Shown here: positions 16,887-28,308 of the stretch, in pieces | Layout: each line of letters begins with the position of its first letter | Numbering within the stretch: position 1 is the first letter of the stretch | Source of the DNA: Microbulbifer elongatus | Lineage (GTDB): Bacteria > Pseudomonadota > Gammaproteobacteria > Pseudomonadales > Cellvibrionaceae | Length of the DNA: 64,000 bases | Assembly: GCF_020524885.1 (NCBI RefSeq) | Contig: NZ_JAIVKJ010000003.1 | Location: 231,501-295,500 of the forward strand | Reading direction: 5' to 3' | Translations under genes and position numbers: made by a program | Notes under the pieces: generated by a model | What the model was told of the DNA's origin: nothing | The model's database searches: none | What the model saw: only the letters and a program-made list of their open reading frames with translations

Positions 16887-19800
16887 ATGCGTTTGAAGTG
16901 TATCAAGCTGGCCGGATTCAAGTCCTTCGTCGATCCGACCACCGTCTACTTCCCCTCCAACCTCAGCGCCGTGGTCGGCCCCAATGGTTGTGGTAAGTCC
17001 AACACCATCGACGCGGTGCGCTGGGTAATGGGTGAATCCTCCGCGAAGAACCTCCGCGGCGACTCCATGACCGACGTTATCTTCAATGGCTCCAGCGGCC
17101 GCAAGCCGGTGGGGCAGGCCTCCATCGAACTGGTGTTCGACAACTCCGCGGGCAAACTGGCCGGGGAGTACGCTGCATTCAGCGAGATTTCCGTAAAGCG
17201 TAAGGTGACTCGCGACGGCCAGAACAATTACTACCTGAACGGTGAGAAGTGTCGTCGTCGGGACGTGACCGACCTGTTCCTCGGTACCGGCCTGGGGCCG
17301 CGCAGTTACGCGATCATCGAACAGGGCATGATCTCCAAGTTGATCGAGGCCAAGCCGGAAGAGCTGCGGGTATTTATCGAGGAAGCCGCCGGAATCTCCA
17401 AGTACAAGGAGCGTCGCCGCGACACCGAAAACCGTATGCGCCGGACCAAGGAAAACCTTGAGCGCCTCACCGATATTCGTGATGAGCTGGATCGCCAGCT
17501 GGCGCGTTTGGAGCGCCAGTCCGCGGCGGCAGAAAAATACAGTCGCTTCAAAGACGAAGAGCGCACCCACAAGGCGCACCTGCAGGCCCTTAAATACAAG
17601 GACCTGGATGATCAGGCCAAGGCCAAGCAGCAGCAGATTGGCGAACTCGAACTCACCGTGGAAGAGTTGGTCACCCGCCAAGTGAGCTGCGATACCGGTA
17701 TCGAAGAGCAGCGTGTTGCGTATCACGACCTGTCCGATGCCTTTAACGAAGTACAGGGACGCTTCTACTCGGTGGGTGCGGATATCGCGCGCCTGGAGCA
17801 GAGCATTTCCCACGCTCGCGAGCGCAACACCCAGCTGCAATCGGATTTTTCGCGCACCGAACAGGAATACAGTGAGTCCCAATCACTGCTGGCGGCAGAC
17901 CAGGAAAAAGCGGTTGAATTTGATGCAGAGCTGGAAGTCATTGTGCCGGACCTGGAGATGGTGCAGGCCGCGGAAGAGGAGTCTGCGCAGGCTCTGCTGA
18001 CCGCAGAAGACCAGATGCGCGACTGGCAGAACGAATGGGATCAGTTTAACCAGGGTGCATCCGGTTCCCGGCAAAAGGCCGAAGTGCAGCAATCCCGTAT
18101 CCAGCATCTGGAAACCTCTACCCAGCGATTGCAGGACCGTATCAGTAAACTGCAGACCGAGCGCGAGAGCCTGTCTGGCTCTGGTGACGACAGTGAACTG
18201 GAACAGCAGAATGAAGAGCTGGCTGAACTGGAAATGCAGCTGGCGGAACTGCGCGAGTCGATCTCCGAGCAGGTAGAGCAGCTCTCCGACCTGCGCCGCA
18301 AGGAAACCGAGCTCGGTTCCGAACTGGATAAGGAGCGGCTGCAACTTCAGACCAGCCGCGGCCGCCAGGCTTCCCTGGAGGCTCTACAGCAGGCTGCCAT
18401 GGGGCAGGGCAAATCCGTGGCCAATTGGCTGGAGCAGCAGGCGCTGCAGAATCGTCCGCGCCTGGCCGAGCAGATCAGCGCGCAGTCTGGTTGGGAGACC
18501 GCGGTGGAAACCGTGCTGGGCGCCCAGTTGCAGGCAGTGTGCATCGACCAGATTGAGTCTCTGCAGGAATCCCTGGGCAGCTTCGAGGGCGGCCAGGCGG
18601 TGTTCGTCGACGGCCAGAACGTAGCTTCTGTCGCTGCTGGCAGTCTGCCCAAGCTGGCAGAGGTGGTCGAGGGGCCGGCGTCCCTGGTTGGCCTGATCGA
18701 TGGTATCTACACAGCGGACGACCTCACTACTGCGCTGGCGCAGCGGGCGCAATTGCGCGCGGGTGAATCCATCGTCACCCGTGACGGCCTCTGGGTTGGC
18801 CCCAACTGGCTGCGTGTCAGCCGCGGTGCCGATGCGGAAGCGGGTGTGCTTGCGCGCAAACAGGAACTTGAAAGCCTGGAAGAATCCCTGGCCGAGTGCG
18901 AGGCGCGCATCGAGGAGCTGTCCGAGCAGCGCGAACAATTGCGCACCCGCGCCGGTGAACTGGAATCGGGCATCGAGCAGTCTCGCAACAATGCCGAGCA
19001 GCTGAACCGCCGCACCGGCGATCTGCGCAGCCAGCTTTCCGCCCAGCGTGCCCGTCAGGAGCAGATGGACGAGCGCCGCCGTCGCATCGAACAGGAAATC
19101 ACCGAAGTCAAAGAACAGAAGGAGATGGAGTCTGAAGCCATCTCCGAAGCGCGTATTGAGCTGCAGGAAGCCGTAGAGGCCATGAGCGACGACACCGATC
19201 GCCGCGAGTCCCTGCTTGCCCGCCGTGAAGAGCTGCGTGAGGCCCTGGATGCAGCGCGTCAGCGCGCCCGTGAGGACAAGGACCGCGCCCACGAGCTGGC
19301 CATGCGCGAACAGTCCGTGCGCACCCAGAAAGTTTCCCTTGAGCGCACCCTGCAAGTTTTGCGCGAGCAGGTCGAGCGCCTGCAGGAACGTCGCGAGCAG
19401 TTGAGACTGCAGATGGAAGAAGCCCAGGATCCCTCGCAGGATTTTCAGGCGGAGCTGGAAGAGAAACTGGCGCAGCGTATCGACGTGGAAAACGAGCTGG
19501 GCGAAGCGCGCAAAAAACTCGAGGAAGTGGAGTCCAGCCTGCGCAATCAGGAGCAGGAGCGCCACAAGGCAGAATCGGCCCTTCAGGGCGTGCGCGCCCA
19601 GCTGGAGCAGCAGCGCCTGGTTGCCCAGACACTGGAAACCCAGCGCAACGGCCTGGTAGAGCAGTTGCGGGAAGCGGATCACGATGTGGAAGCCCTGCTA
19701 GAGGAACTCCCGGAAGAGCTGACAATCGAAGCCGTACAGCAGGATATTGAGTTGGTGGCAGCGCGTATTTCCCGACTCGGCCCGATTAACCTGGCGGCGA

Positions 19801-20390
19801 TCGACGAGTACAAGCAGGAATCCGAGCGCAAGCACTACCTGGATCGCCAGTACGACGATCTCACCGACGCGCTGGAAACGCTGGAAAATGCGATTCGCCG
19901 TATCGACAAGGAAACCCGTACCCGCTTCAAGGAGACCTTTGATCAGGTCAACAGCGGTCTGCAGGAGTTGTTCCCGAAAGTGTTCGGCGGCGGTCACGCC
20001 TACCTGGAGCTGACCGGCGACGACTTGCTGGATACCGGTATCGCGATCATGGCGCGTCCACCGGGCAAACGAAACAGCACTATTCACCTGCTGTCAGGTG
20101 GGGAAAAAGCGCTGACGGCAATCGCGCTGGTATTCTCTATTTTCCGCCTCAACCCGGCACCTTTCTGTATGCTGGATGAGGTAGACGCGCCACTGGATGA
20201 TGCCAACGTTGGCCGCTACGCGCGCATGGTGAAAGAAATGTCCGCGCACGTGCAGTTCATCTACATTACCCACAACAAGATTGCCATGGAGATGGCCGAT
20301 CAGCTGCTGGGTGTGACCATGCATGAGCCGGGCGTGTCCCGCCTGGTATCGGTGGATGTGGAAGAGGCCGCGGAGCTGGCGTCTGCGTAA
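16887..20390 (+). CDS. smc: chromosome segregation ATPase SMC
   Basis: A 1167-residue bacterial SMC. The N-terminal head begins MRLKCIKLAGFKSFVDPTTV with Walker A GPNGCGKSNT (about residues 32-41). A first long coiled coil (about 170-500), hinge (about 510-650, including the segment AVCIDQIESLQESL) and second coiled coil (about 660-1000) follow. The C-terminal head has LSGGEKALTAIALVFSIF and Walker B FCMLDEVDAPLDDANV. SMC with ScpAB compacts and segregates the chromosome. Full length and intact. The smc-zipA-ligA order is also found in Pseudomonas. Confidence 0.97.
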   Translation: MRLKCIKLAGFKSFVDPTTVYFPSNLSAVVGPNGCGKSNTIDAVRWVMGESSAKNLRGDSMTDVIFNGSSGRKPVGQASIELVFDNSAGKLAGEYAAFSEISVKRKVTRDGQNNYYLNGEKCRRRDVTDLFLGTGLGPRSYAIIEQGMISKLIEAKPEELRVFIEEAAGISKYKERRRDTENRMRRTKENLERLTDIRDELDRQLARLERQSAAAEKYSRFKDEERTHKAHLQALKYKDLDDQAKAKQQQIGELELTVEELVTRQVSCDTGIEEQRVAYHDLSDAFNEVQGRFYSVGADIARLEQSISHARERNTQLQSDFSRTEQEYSESQSLLAADQEKAVEFDAELEVIVPDLEMVQAAEEESAQALLTAEDQMRDWQNEWDQFNQGASGSRQKAEVQQSRIQHLETSTQRLQDRISKLQTERESLSGSGDDSELEQQNEELAELEMQLAELRESISEQVEQLSDLRRKETELGSELDKERLQLQTSRGRQASLEALQQAAMGQGKSVANWLEQQALQNRPRLAEQISAQSGWETAVETVLGAQLQAVCIDQIESLQESLGSFEGGQAVFVDGQNVASVAAGSLPKLAEVVEGPASLVGLIDGIYTADDLTTALAQRAQLRAGESIVTRDGLWVGPNWLRVSRGADAEAGVLARKQELESLEESLAECEARIEELSEQREQLRTRAGELESGIEQSRNNAEQLNRRTGDLRSQLSAQRARQEQMDERRRRIEQEITEVKEQKEMESEAISEARIELQEAVEAMSDDTDRRESLLARREELREALDAARQRAREDKDRAHELAMREQSVRTQKVSLERTLQVLREQVERLQERREQLRLQMEEAQDPSQDFQAELEEKLAQRIDVENELGEARKKLEEVESSLRNQEQERHKAESALQGVRAQLEQQRLVAQTLETQRNGLVEQLREADHDVEALLEELPEELTIEAVQQDIELVAARISRLGPINLAAIDEYKQESERKHYLDRQYDDLTDALETLENAIRRIDKETRTRFKETFDQVNSGLQELFPKVFGGGHAYLELTGDDLLDTGIAIMARPPGKRNSTIHLLSGGEKALTAIALVFSIFRLNPAPFCMLDEVDAPLDDANVGRYARMVKEMSAHVQFIYITHNKIAMEMADQLLGVTMHEPGVSRLVSVDVEEAAELASA

Positions 20391-20507
20391 TGGTCTGCGT
20401 ACTAAATAAACTGGGTTGTTTGGACAGGAAGATCCCGGTGGGTTACAACATGTGGAATCTGGCCCTGCAGGTTCGATGGATGTCGGCTTAGGGAGAGGGA
20501 AGCAGCA

Positions 20508-21899
20508 ATGGACAACTGGCTGATCAATTTGCTGGTGCTGGTACTACTCGGTGTGGTGCTGGACGGTGCGCGCCGCGCGTACCTGAAACACCGCGATAGC
20601 GTGAAAGTATCCCGCAACCTGTCCCGAAACATGCGCAGGGACATGGACTCCACCGACGACGATATCCTGTCGGCCCCGCGCCCGACGCAGGTGGCCGAGC
20701 GCGCAGGTGCTGGTCACGCCGAGCAGCGTCCCGCACGCACACCTCAAAGCCGTGAGAAATCGAAATTCTCAGTGTCTGAACCGTCGGAATCCGAACTCGA
20801 ATACATAGACCCGGAAGAGGCAGAAAAGCGCCGCCAGATTTCGGCGGAGCTGCCGGGTACGGTGCGTGTGGTTCAGCGGCGAAAGCCGGAGGATGCAACC
20901 CAGGTGAATCGCAAGGTTCAGCAGAACTTTCAGTCTTCCCGCAAACCCCTGGCCGGCAGCAAGCCTGAGCGTGGCGATGGCGAATCCGCGCCGGTAGAGG
21001 CGGGGCCGCGACCGACTGTGCCCGAGCAGACCTCTCTGAACCTGGAAGAGCAGGTGCCGATGCTGATGGATTCGGTGGTGGATTCGCCTATTGAAACAAC
21101 CGGGGCACATGCTGATGTTGCTCCCCAGCCGCCTGCAGACGCAGTGTCGGGCCTGTCTGAAGAGCCGCTGACCAGCGACCGCCGCGAGCCGTCTCTGGAT
21201 GAATCGGTCAGCCTGGAATCCCTGCAGGCTATGTCCACTTCTGGTGACGACATACCCGCAGAAGGCGAAGAAACTGCGCCACCGCTAAAATCCGGTTGGT
21301 CCGCACCCGAAATCAAATTGCCCGACCTGAAATTCCCGGATCTCAAAAAGGCGGTATCGCCTTCCCGTGAGGCCCGCCCGGCCAAAGAGCATGGCGGGAG
21401 CGCCAGTGGCAAGCCGGCGAGCGGCAAAAATTCCTCCGCCGATACGCGCAAGGAGCGCGCAGTGGAAGAGGTGCTGATCCTCAACATTATGGCCCCCGAT
21501 GGCGACTATTTTGAGGGCAACGACCTGTTGCGGGTATTGCTTTCCAGCGGTCTGCGTTTTGGGGATATGAATATCTTCCACTACCACTGCGGTGATGTGG
21601 GCGAGGGCCCGGTGCTGTTCAGCCTTGCCAATATCGTGGTTCCTGGCACCTTCGATATGTCGGACATGGAAGACTTTACCACTCCCGGCATCAGCCTGTT
21701 TCTCGCGCTACCTGCGGAAGTGGAGGCACTCAAGGCCTTTGATACCTTGTTGTCCACCGCGCGCAATATTGCCGAACAGCTGGGCGGCGAGTTGAAAGAC
21801 GAGAACCGCAGCGTGTTTACTGCGCAGACCGCGGAGCACTATCGCCAACGGGTGATGGAATTCCAGCGTCGTAAAGCGCTGGCTCGCGCCCAAGCCTGA
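20508..21899 (+). CDS. zipA: cell division protein ZipA
   Basis: A 463-residue septal-ring protein. The N-terminal membrane anchor is LINLLVLVLLGVVLDG, followed by a basic-then-acidic disordered linker (about residues 40-310) and the FtsZ-binding domain at about 320-455, which includes VLILNIMAPDGDYFEGNDLLRVLLSSGLRFGDMNIFHYH and GTFDMSDMEDFTTPGISLFLALP. It tethers FtsZ to the inner membrane. The linker is longer than in E. coli ZipA (328 residues), making the protein large for the family. GGGAAG precedes the ATG. Confidence 0.95.
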   Translation: MDNWLINLLVLVLLGVVLDGARRAYLKHRDSVKVSRNLSRNMRRDMDSTDDDILSAPRPTQVAERAGAGHAEQRPARTPQSREKSKFSVSEPSESELEYIDPEEAEKRRQISAELPGTVRVVQRRKPEDATQVNRKVQQNFQSSRKPLAGSKPERGDGESAPVEAGPRPTVPEQTSLNLEEQVPMLMDSVVDSPIETTGAHADVAPQPPADAVSGLSEEPLTSDRREPSLDESVSLESLQAMSTSGDDIPAEGEETAPPLKSGWSAPEIKLPDLKFPDLKKAVSPSREARPAKEHGGSASGKPASGKNSSADTRKERAVEEVLILNIMAPDGDYFEGNDLLRVLLSSGLRFGDMNIFHYHCGDVGEGPVLFSLANIVVPGTFDMSDMEDFTTPGISLFLALPAEVEALKAFDTLLSTARNIAEQLGGELKDENRSVFTAQTAEHYRQRVMEFQRRKALARAQA

Positions 21900-22040
21900 C
21901 ATCCATGCAGATTTACCTGTAAGAGCTTGCCTTAGGGCGAATCGCAGTCCTGCATGGACTTGGTTATTCGCCTGCAGGCTGGCTTTTACGCCCAAAATGC
22001 CAACTCCCCACCGGCAAGAATTCCCAGTTTTTGCGGATAA

Positions 22041-24080
<2,040 letters not shown>

Positions 24081-24306
24081 CGCCGTTCGATTTCTACACA
24101 ATTTGCTGGGTGGATAAGCGAAGTCCATCCAGCCACATGGAATTGATCACTCGCTGACATTGAAAATGCGACCGGAATACAAATTTGTCGGTTTGCGGCA
24201 GTAGAATTCTGGCTTCCGCGCCGTTAAAGTTGGCCAATCTAGTTTTAAGAATTGGCCTGCTGGCAGTACCGTTGGTGCTGTAGTGGCGGCGTAGGGGTAG
24301 CGCAGA

Positions 24307-24741
24307 GTGATTCAGGGCGATCAGGAATCCATTGTTTACGGCTGTATTAAAGACAGTAACAGCCTGACCGGCGGCAGTGACCGTCGCCGGGTCAATCGCG
24401 AGTCTATCCTGGCGTTGCCCAGTGCTGACGAGTGGCCATTTCTTTGCCGTGATATGTTTTCCATACCCACCATCAAGGTCAAGCAGTCCCAGTACCAGAC
24501 CGATGTCATTCACTTCGGTGCGTCCTATCGGGCGGTCGAATACGAGTGGAATCACTGGATCCAGAAATTCGAAGAGCTCCTGCAAAGCATGTACTGGGTG
24601 TCCGCAACGGTGCACCTTGAGACCGAGCTCTCAGGCACCCACTCGTTTACCTGGGAAGCCGCAGGTCTCTACCATGAACCAGGATGTGGGGAGATGCAGG
24701 TACGCTGTGAATGGACCCAGGAAGGCCGTGTAAGCATGTGA
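24307..24741 (+). CDS. conserved hypothetical protein downstream of ligA
   Basis: A 144-residue soluble protein with no signal peptide or TM segment. The start NIQGDQES-like MIQGDQESIVYGCIKDS and the block VIHFGASYRAVEYEWNHWIQKFEELLQSMYWVSATVHLETELSGTHSF read as a conserved alpha/beta domain; I recall similar unnamed proteins near ligA in marine gammaproteobacteria. GTG start with AGGGG upstream. It lies 226 bp after ligA. Function unknown; no catalytic motif can be recognised. Confidence 0.78.
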   Translation: MIQGDQESIVYGCIKDSNSLTGGSDRRRVNRESILALPSADEWPFLCRDMFSIPTIKVKQSQYQTDVIHFGASYRAVEYEWNHWIQKFEELLQSMYWVSATVHLETELSGTHSFTWEAAGLYHEPGCGEMQVRCEWTQEGRVSM

Positions 24742-24860
24742 CCTGGCCGCGAAAGCGTGTGGCCTGAGTGTGTACACGCTATCCTGCTCTGATAGTCCCA
24801 GGTTCCCGACCGACAACAGCTACTATTCTATTCAGTCTTCACATCGACCGGGGGTGCCCC

Positions 24861-26297
24861 ATGTCAGATAGCTTGCCTGAAAACCCGTCTACAAAATCAC
24901 CAGATTCATCTAACGACTTCCGTATCGAAAAAGACAGCCTGGGTGAAGTCCGTGTTCCCGGGCGCGCCCGATACGGTGCACAGACCCAGCGCGCCGTGGA
25001 TAATTTTTCGGTCAGCGGAATCCCGTTGCCCGCGGATTTTTTACGCGCGGTGGTGGCGATCAAGAAGGCGGCGGCAGAGACCAATCAGCATCTGGGGTTG
25101 CTTGATAAGCCAATGGCCGCTGCCATTGTTAACGCTTGCGACCAGCTGAGTGAAGAGGATATCGCTGAGCAGTTTCCGGTAGATGTTTTCCAGACGGGCT
25201 CCGGCACCAGTACCAACATGAACGTAAACGAGGTACTGGCGCACATGGCGAGTGAACAGAGTGGTCTAGAAGTCGGCCCCAATGATCACGTCAATATGTG
25301 CCAGAGCAGCAACGATGTGATTCCCACAGCCATTCACCTGTCCGCATTGCTCGGGTTGCAAAACAAACTATTGCCAGCGTTGCTGCACCTGATAGAGGGC
25401 ATTGAAGAAAAGGCAAGTTCTGTCGAGGGCGTCGTCAAAACCGGTCGCACTCATCTGATGGATGCGGTGCCCATTACACTCTCGCAGGAATTGAACGCCT
25501 GGGCAGCACAGATTCGCGCGTGTAAAACGCGCATTGAAGACTCGCTGCCCCGGTTGGAAGAGCTTGCACAGGGGGGCACTGCGGTCGGCACCGGACTGAA
25601 CGCGCACAAAGACTTCGCTGATTTTTTCGCGCGACGACTGAGCGCCGATTGCGGTGTGTCCCTGCGGCCAGCGGCTAACCCTTTTGCCGCGATTGCCAGC
25701 CAGGATACTGCCGTGGAGATTTCCGGGCAGCTGAAAACCCTCGCGGTTGCACTAATGAAAATCGCCAATGATCTGCGCTGGATGAACAGTGGTCCGCTCG
25801 CCGGGTTTGGTGAAATTGCGTTGCCGGCATTGCAGCCCGGCAGCAGCATTATGCCGGGCAAGGTTAACCCGGTCATTGCAGAGTCTGTTGCCATGGTGGC
25901 CGCGAAAGTGATGGGAAATGACACGACCATCACGGTTGCGGGGCAGAGCGGTAATTTCCAGTTGAATGTCATGTTGCCCGTCATCGCTTGTTCTCTGCTG
26001 GAGAGTATCCGCATTCTCGCTTCCAGCACGCGGATGCTTGCAGATAAGGCCATCGCTGGCTTTACGGTGGATGACACAAAGATGCAGCAGGCTCTGGCGA
26101 AAAATCCGATTCTGGTAACCGCTCTCAATCCAGTGATTGGCTATACAAAAGCGGCTGAAATTGCCAAGGCCGCATACGCGAGCGGCCGCCCGGTACTGGA
26201 CGTGGCCATAGAGATGACGGAACTCGGGGAGGACGAGCTGAAACAGCTACTGGATCCGGCTCGCCTGAGCCAGGGCGGGATCATTGATGGAGAGTGA
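24861..26297 (+). CDS. fumC: class II fumarate hydratase FumC
   Basis: A 478-residue member of the fumarase/aspartase superfamily, interconverting fumarate and malate without an iron-sulfur cluster. The signature GSSIMPGKVNPV is present, as are FQTGSGTSTNMNVNEVLA, NDHVNMCQSSNDVIPTAIH and KTGRTHLMDAVPITL. The ATG at 24861 follows GGGGGTG; longer frames add an implausible N-terminus. A 20-residue polar leader precedes the family start (RIEKDSLGEVRVP). Aspartase is less likely given the SSNDVIPTAIHL context and class II fumarase length. Confidence 0.93.
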   Translation: MSDSLPENPSTKSPDSSNDFRIEKDSLGEVRVPGRARYGAQTQRAVDNFSVSGIPLPADFLRAVVAIKKAAAETNQHLGLLDKPMAAAIVNACDQLSEEDIAEQFPVDVFQTGSGTSTNMNVNEVLAHMASEQSGLEVGPNDHVNMCQSSNDVIPTAIHLSALLGLQNKLLPALLHLIEGIEEKASSVEGVVKTGRTHLMDAVPITLSQELNAWAAQIRACKTRIEDSLPRLEELAQGGTAVGTGLNAHKDFADFFARRLSADCGVSLRPAANPFAAIASQDTAVEISGQLKTLAVALMKIANDLRWMNSGPLAGFGEIALPALQPGSSIMPGKVNPVIAESVAMVAAKVMGNDTTITVAGQSGNFQLNVMLPVIACSLLESIRILASSTRMLADKAIAGFTVDDTKMQQALAKNPILVTALNPVIGYTKAAEIAKAAYASGRPVLDVAIEMTELGEDELKQLLDPARLSQGGIIDGE

Positions 26298-26346
26298 TGC
26301 GCTCAAGGTGTTAATCCTGAGAGGATGAGGCCGTCGCTGCGACCGA

Positions 26347-26469
26347 TTAACTGAGTAGTAGAATCCCCAGCAGCATGGTGCCGATGACCAGCGTCAAGCA
26401 CTCCACCCAGATAGCCAGTCTGCGCAGAATATTCCTGTCTTCGCGTCGGTAGAGTAGTCGCTTGTGCAT
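26347..26469 (-). CDS. possible 40-residue single-pass membrane protein
   Basis: A short frame encodes a basic N-terminus (MHKRLLYRREDRNILRRL) followed by one hydrophobic helix (WVECLTLVIGTMLLGILLLS) ending at the C-terminus. AAAGGAGAG lies upstream, about 10 nt from the ATG. The basic-then-hydrophobic layout and good SD support translation, but there is no recognised family. It sits in the gap after fumC on the opposite strand. Confidence 0.4.
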   Translation of the reverse strand: MHKRLLYRREDRNILRRLAIWVECLTLVIGTMLLGILLLS

Positions 26470-26719
26470 ACTCTGGTTCTCTCCTTTGTGGCGTCGTTGG
26501 CCGGCCTCGTTGACAGCGTGCGGTCGATGCTGCACGATTCTGCGCCGTATCCGGCATCTGCCCCTCTATCTTGCTCCTTGGCTGCACATCTGCGGAGAGG
26601 TCATCGGGCGCCGATTCTGTAATGGTCGTCGGAGTCGGAACCCCTCTATATATTGTTAAGGGTAGTGTGGTCGCAGTTCGTCGACCAATCATTCATTTTC
26701 CAGCCAAAGTGTCTCTGTT

Positions 26720-26926
26720 ATGGCCTCAAAACGCCGTCGTTCGTTCATAACCAGCGTGCTCGCCTGCATTGCGTTTATTGCTGCGGCCATCTGGAGCTGG
26801 GATTTGCCAGTGGCCGATGTGCTCAGCTATCTGGTGCTGATGCTGATTTTTCTGGTGGTGATCGTCGCTGCGGCATTCGGTTTCGGTGCACTGTTGAGTT
26901 GGTTGCGCAATCGTCGCAATAAGTAA
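26720..26926 (+). CDS. small two-TM membrane protein
   Basis: A 68-residue protein: basic start (MASKRRRSFIT), a hydrophobic helix (SVLACIAFIAAAIW), a short loop (DLPVADVLSY), a second helix (LVLMLIFLVVIVAAAFGFGALL) and a basic tail (RNRRNK). This is a regular inner-membrane hairpin with the positive-inside rule satisfied at both ends. No strong SD is seen. It precedes the AraC regulator by about 30 bp and may share its transcript. Function unknown. Confidence 0.65.
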   Translation: MASKRRRSFITSVLACIAFIAAAIWSWDLPVADVLSYLVLMLIFLVVIVAAAFGFGALLSWLRNRRNK

Positions 26927-26958
26927 TAAACACCGGGATCGGATTGCCAGTGCAAACA

Positions 26959-28023
26959 ATGGAAAGTACCAACGACGATATTCGTATTCCCATCGCTTAC
27001 GTGCAGCGATTGCTGGAAGAGGCTTCCAGTCACGGCTGTGACCGAGCTGAGCTCCTGTCATCGGTGGGGATTTCAGAGGGCGACCTGGAAGACACTGCGG
27101 CTTTTTCCGCAGTGAAATACGGACGCCTGTATCAGCGCGTGATGTGGCTCGCCCAGGATGAGTGGTTTGGCATGTTGAGCGGTGGGCGCGTACGTTCCGG
27201 GTCTTTTCGCCTGTTGTGCCTGACGGTGGTGAACTGCGCTACGGTGCGACAGGCAATCACGCTCAGCGCGGAATTTATGGAAATCTGTCGTGGATTCCGG
27301 GTAAAGCCGGTGCTTTACCCGCAGGGGGATAAAGACCGCGTGGTAATTGAGGGGATCAGTTCTCTGGAGCCTGGGGAATTTGATCAGCTGATCTCGGAAA
27401 CCACCCCCGGGGTGATCCGTACCACCCTGGCGGTGTGGCACCGGTTCTACTGCTGGCTGGTCGGCCGCGAAATTCCGCTGGCCAAGCTGCATTTTTCTTT
27501 CCCCTGTCCGGAGGAGTTTCTTGCGCTCGCGCAAAGTGAAGCGGGTGAACTGCTGTTTGATCAGCCCGGCAATGCGCTCGAATATGAAAGTCGCTATCTG
27601 GACTACCCGATTGTGCAGAGTCCGCAGACGGTAGAGGACTTTATTCGCACTGCGCCCTACCATCTGGTGATCAGTGATGGCAGCGCCAACAGCATCAAGA
27701 CCAAGGTTAAGACTATTCTCAACCGCGACGTGAGCGAGTCCATGCCGGCTGCAGAGGCGGTGGCGGAGCGGTTAAACATGTCTGTGACCACATTGCGTCG
27801 CAAGTTGCAGCAAGAGAGTACGTCTTACCAGAAATTGAAAGATGAGTGTCGTATGGAAGCGGCATTCCACTATCTCAGTTGTCCGGATCTATCCAACACC
27901 CAGATTGCGGAAATGCTCGGGTTCGATGAGGCCAGCGCCTTCTTCCGCGCATTCAAAAAGTGGACCGGAGTTACACCCGGTGAGTATCGCAAAAGCCCGC
28001 GCTCCACTTCCGCTGGTCTCTGA
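26959..28023 (+). CDS. AraC-family transcriptional regulator (OruR-like, Arabinose_bd domain)
   Basis: About 354 residues. The N-terminal domain (IPIAYVQRLLEEASSHG...LSSVGIS, then SGSFRLLCLTVVNCATVRQAI) is the OruR-type ligand domain common among regulators of lipid and alkane use. The C-terminal double helix-turn-helix covers residues about 260-345, with AAEAVAERLNMSVTTLRRKLQQE and TQIAEMLGFDEASAFFRAFKKWTGVTPGEYR. Start is uncertain: ATG 26959 lacks an SD, GTG 26950 and TTG 26944 are better spaced from GGGATCGGA. It directly precedes an acyl-CoA dehydrogenase gene, the likely target. Confidence 0.9.
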   Translation: MESTNDDIRIPIAYVQRLLEEASSHGCDRAELLSSVGISEGDLEDTAAFSAVKYGRLYQRVMWLAQDEWFGMLSGGRVRSGSFRLLCLTVVNCATVRQAITLSAEFMEICRGFRVKPVLYPQGDKDRVVIEGISSLEPGEFDQLISETTPGVIRTTLAVWHRFYCWLVGREIPLAKLHFSFPCPEEFLALAQSEAGELLFDQPGNALEYESRYLDYPIVQSPQTVEDFIRTAPYHLVISDGSANSIKTKVKTILNRDVSESMPAAEAVAERLNMSVTTLRRKLQQESTSYQKLKDECRMEAAFHYLSCPDLSNTQIAEMLGFDEASAFFRAFKKWTGVTPGEYRKSPRSTSAGL

Positions 28024-28224
28024 TTTTTACTACTAGCCGCTACTCATCGCTTTCCTGCACCAGTCTGGCGCAGTGCCTCGCGCCATTTGGCTGACTGCCG
28101 CGTCAGTCATTTTTCACTCCCTTGCCCGCCGTATTTTGTTAGTGGTTTGGGCACTTTTCGCCATAGTGAGCCTTGGCGATTTGCAACTAATATGAATAAA
28201 ACCAAAAGTTGAGTCACTCGCAAA

Positions 28225-28243
28225 AATGGCAATTTTCGCCATT
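28225..28243. promoter_or_regulatory. inverted repeat upstream of acyl-CoA dehydrogenase gene
   Basis: AATGGC, 7-bp spacer, GCCATT. The right half lies in the 10-mer TTTTCGCCAT (28233-28242), which also occurs at 28155-28164, 78 bp upstream, in the same orientation. Both sit between the AraC gene and the acyl-CoA dehydrogenase start, so they are candidate operator half-sites. Confidence 0.4.
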
Positions 28244-28308
28244 CGAGGCGACTCCCGGGTGCAGTGACCCGGACCACCGACGACAAATATCGAAAGAGGG
28301 TACACAGG

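Noticed and set aside
18384..19682. 432-residue reverse-strand open frame inside smc
   Set aside because: It is antisense to the well-supported SMC coiled coil; its Leu/Gln/Gly composition is what antisense of Glu/Gln-rich coiled coil gives, and no domain is seen.
24377..24733. Overlapping forward frame within the hypothetical gene after ligA
   Set aside because: It is an Arg/Ser/Pro-rich shadow frame of the 24307-24741 gene, without SD or domain.
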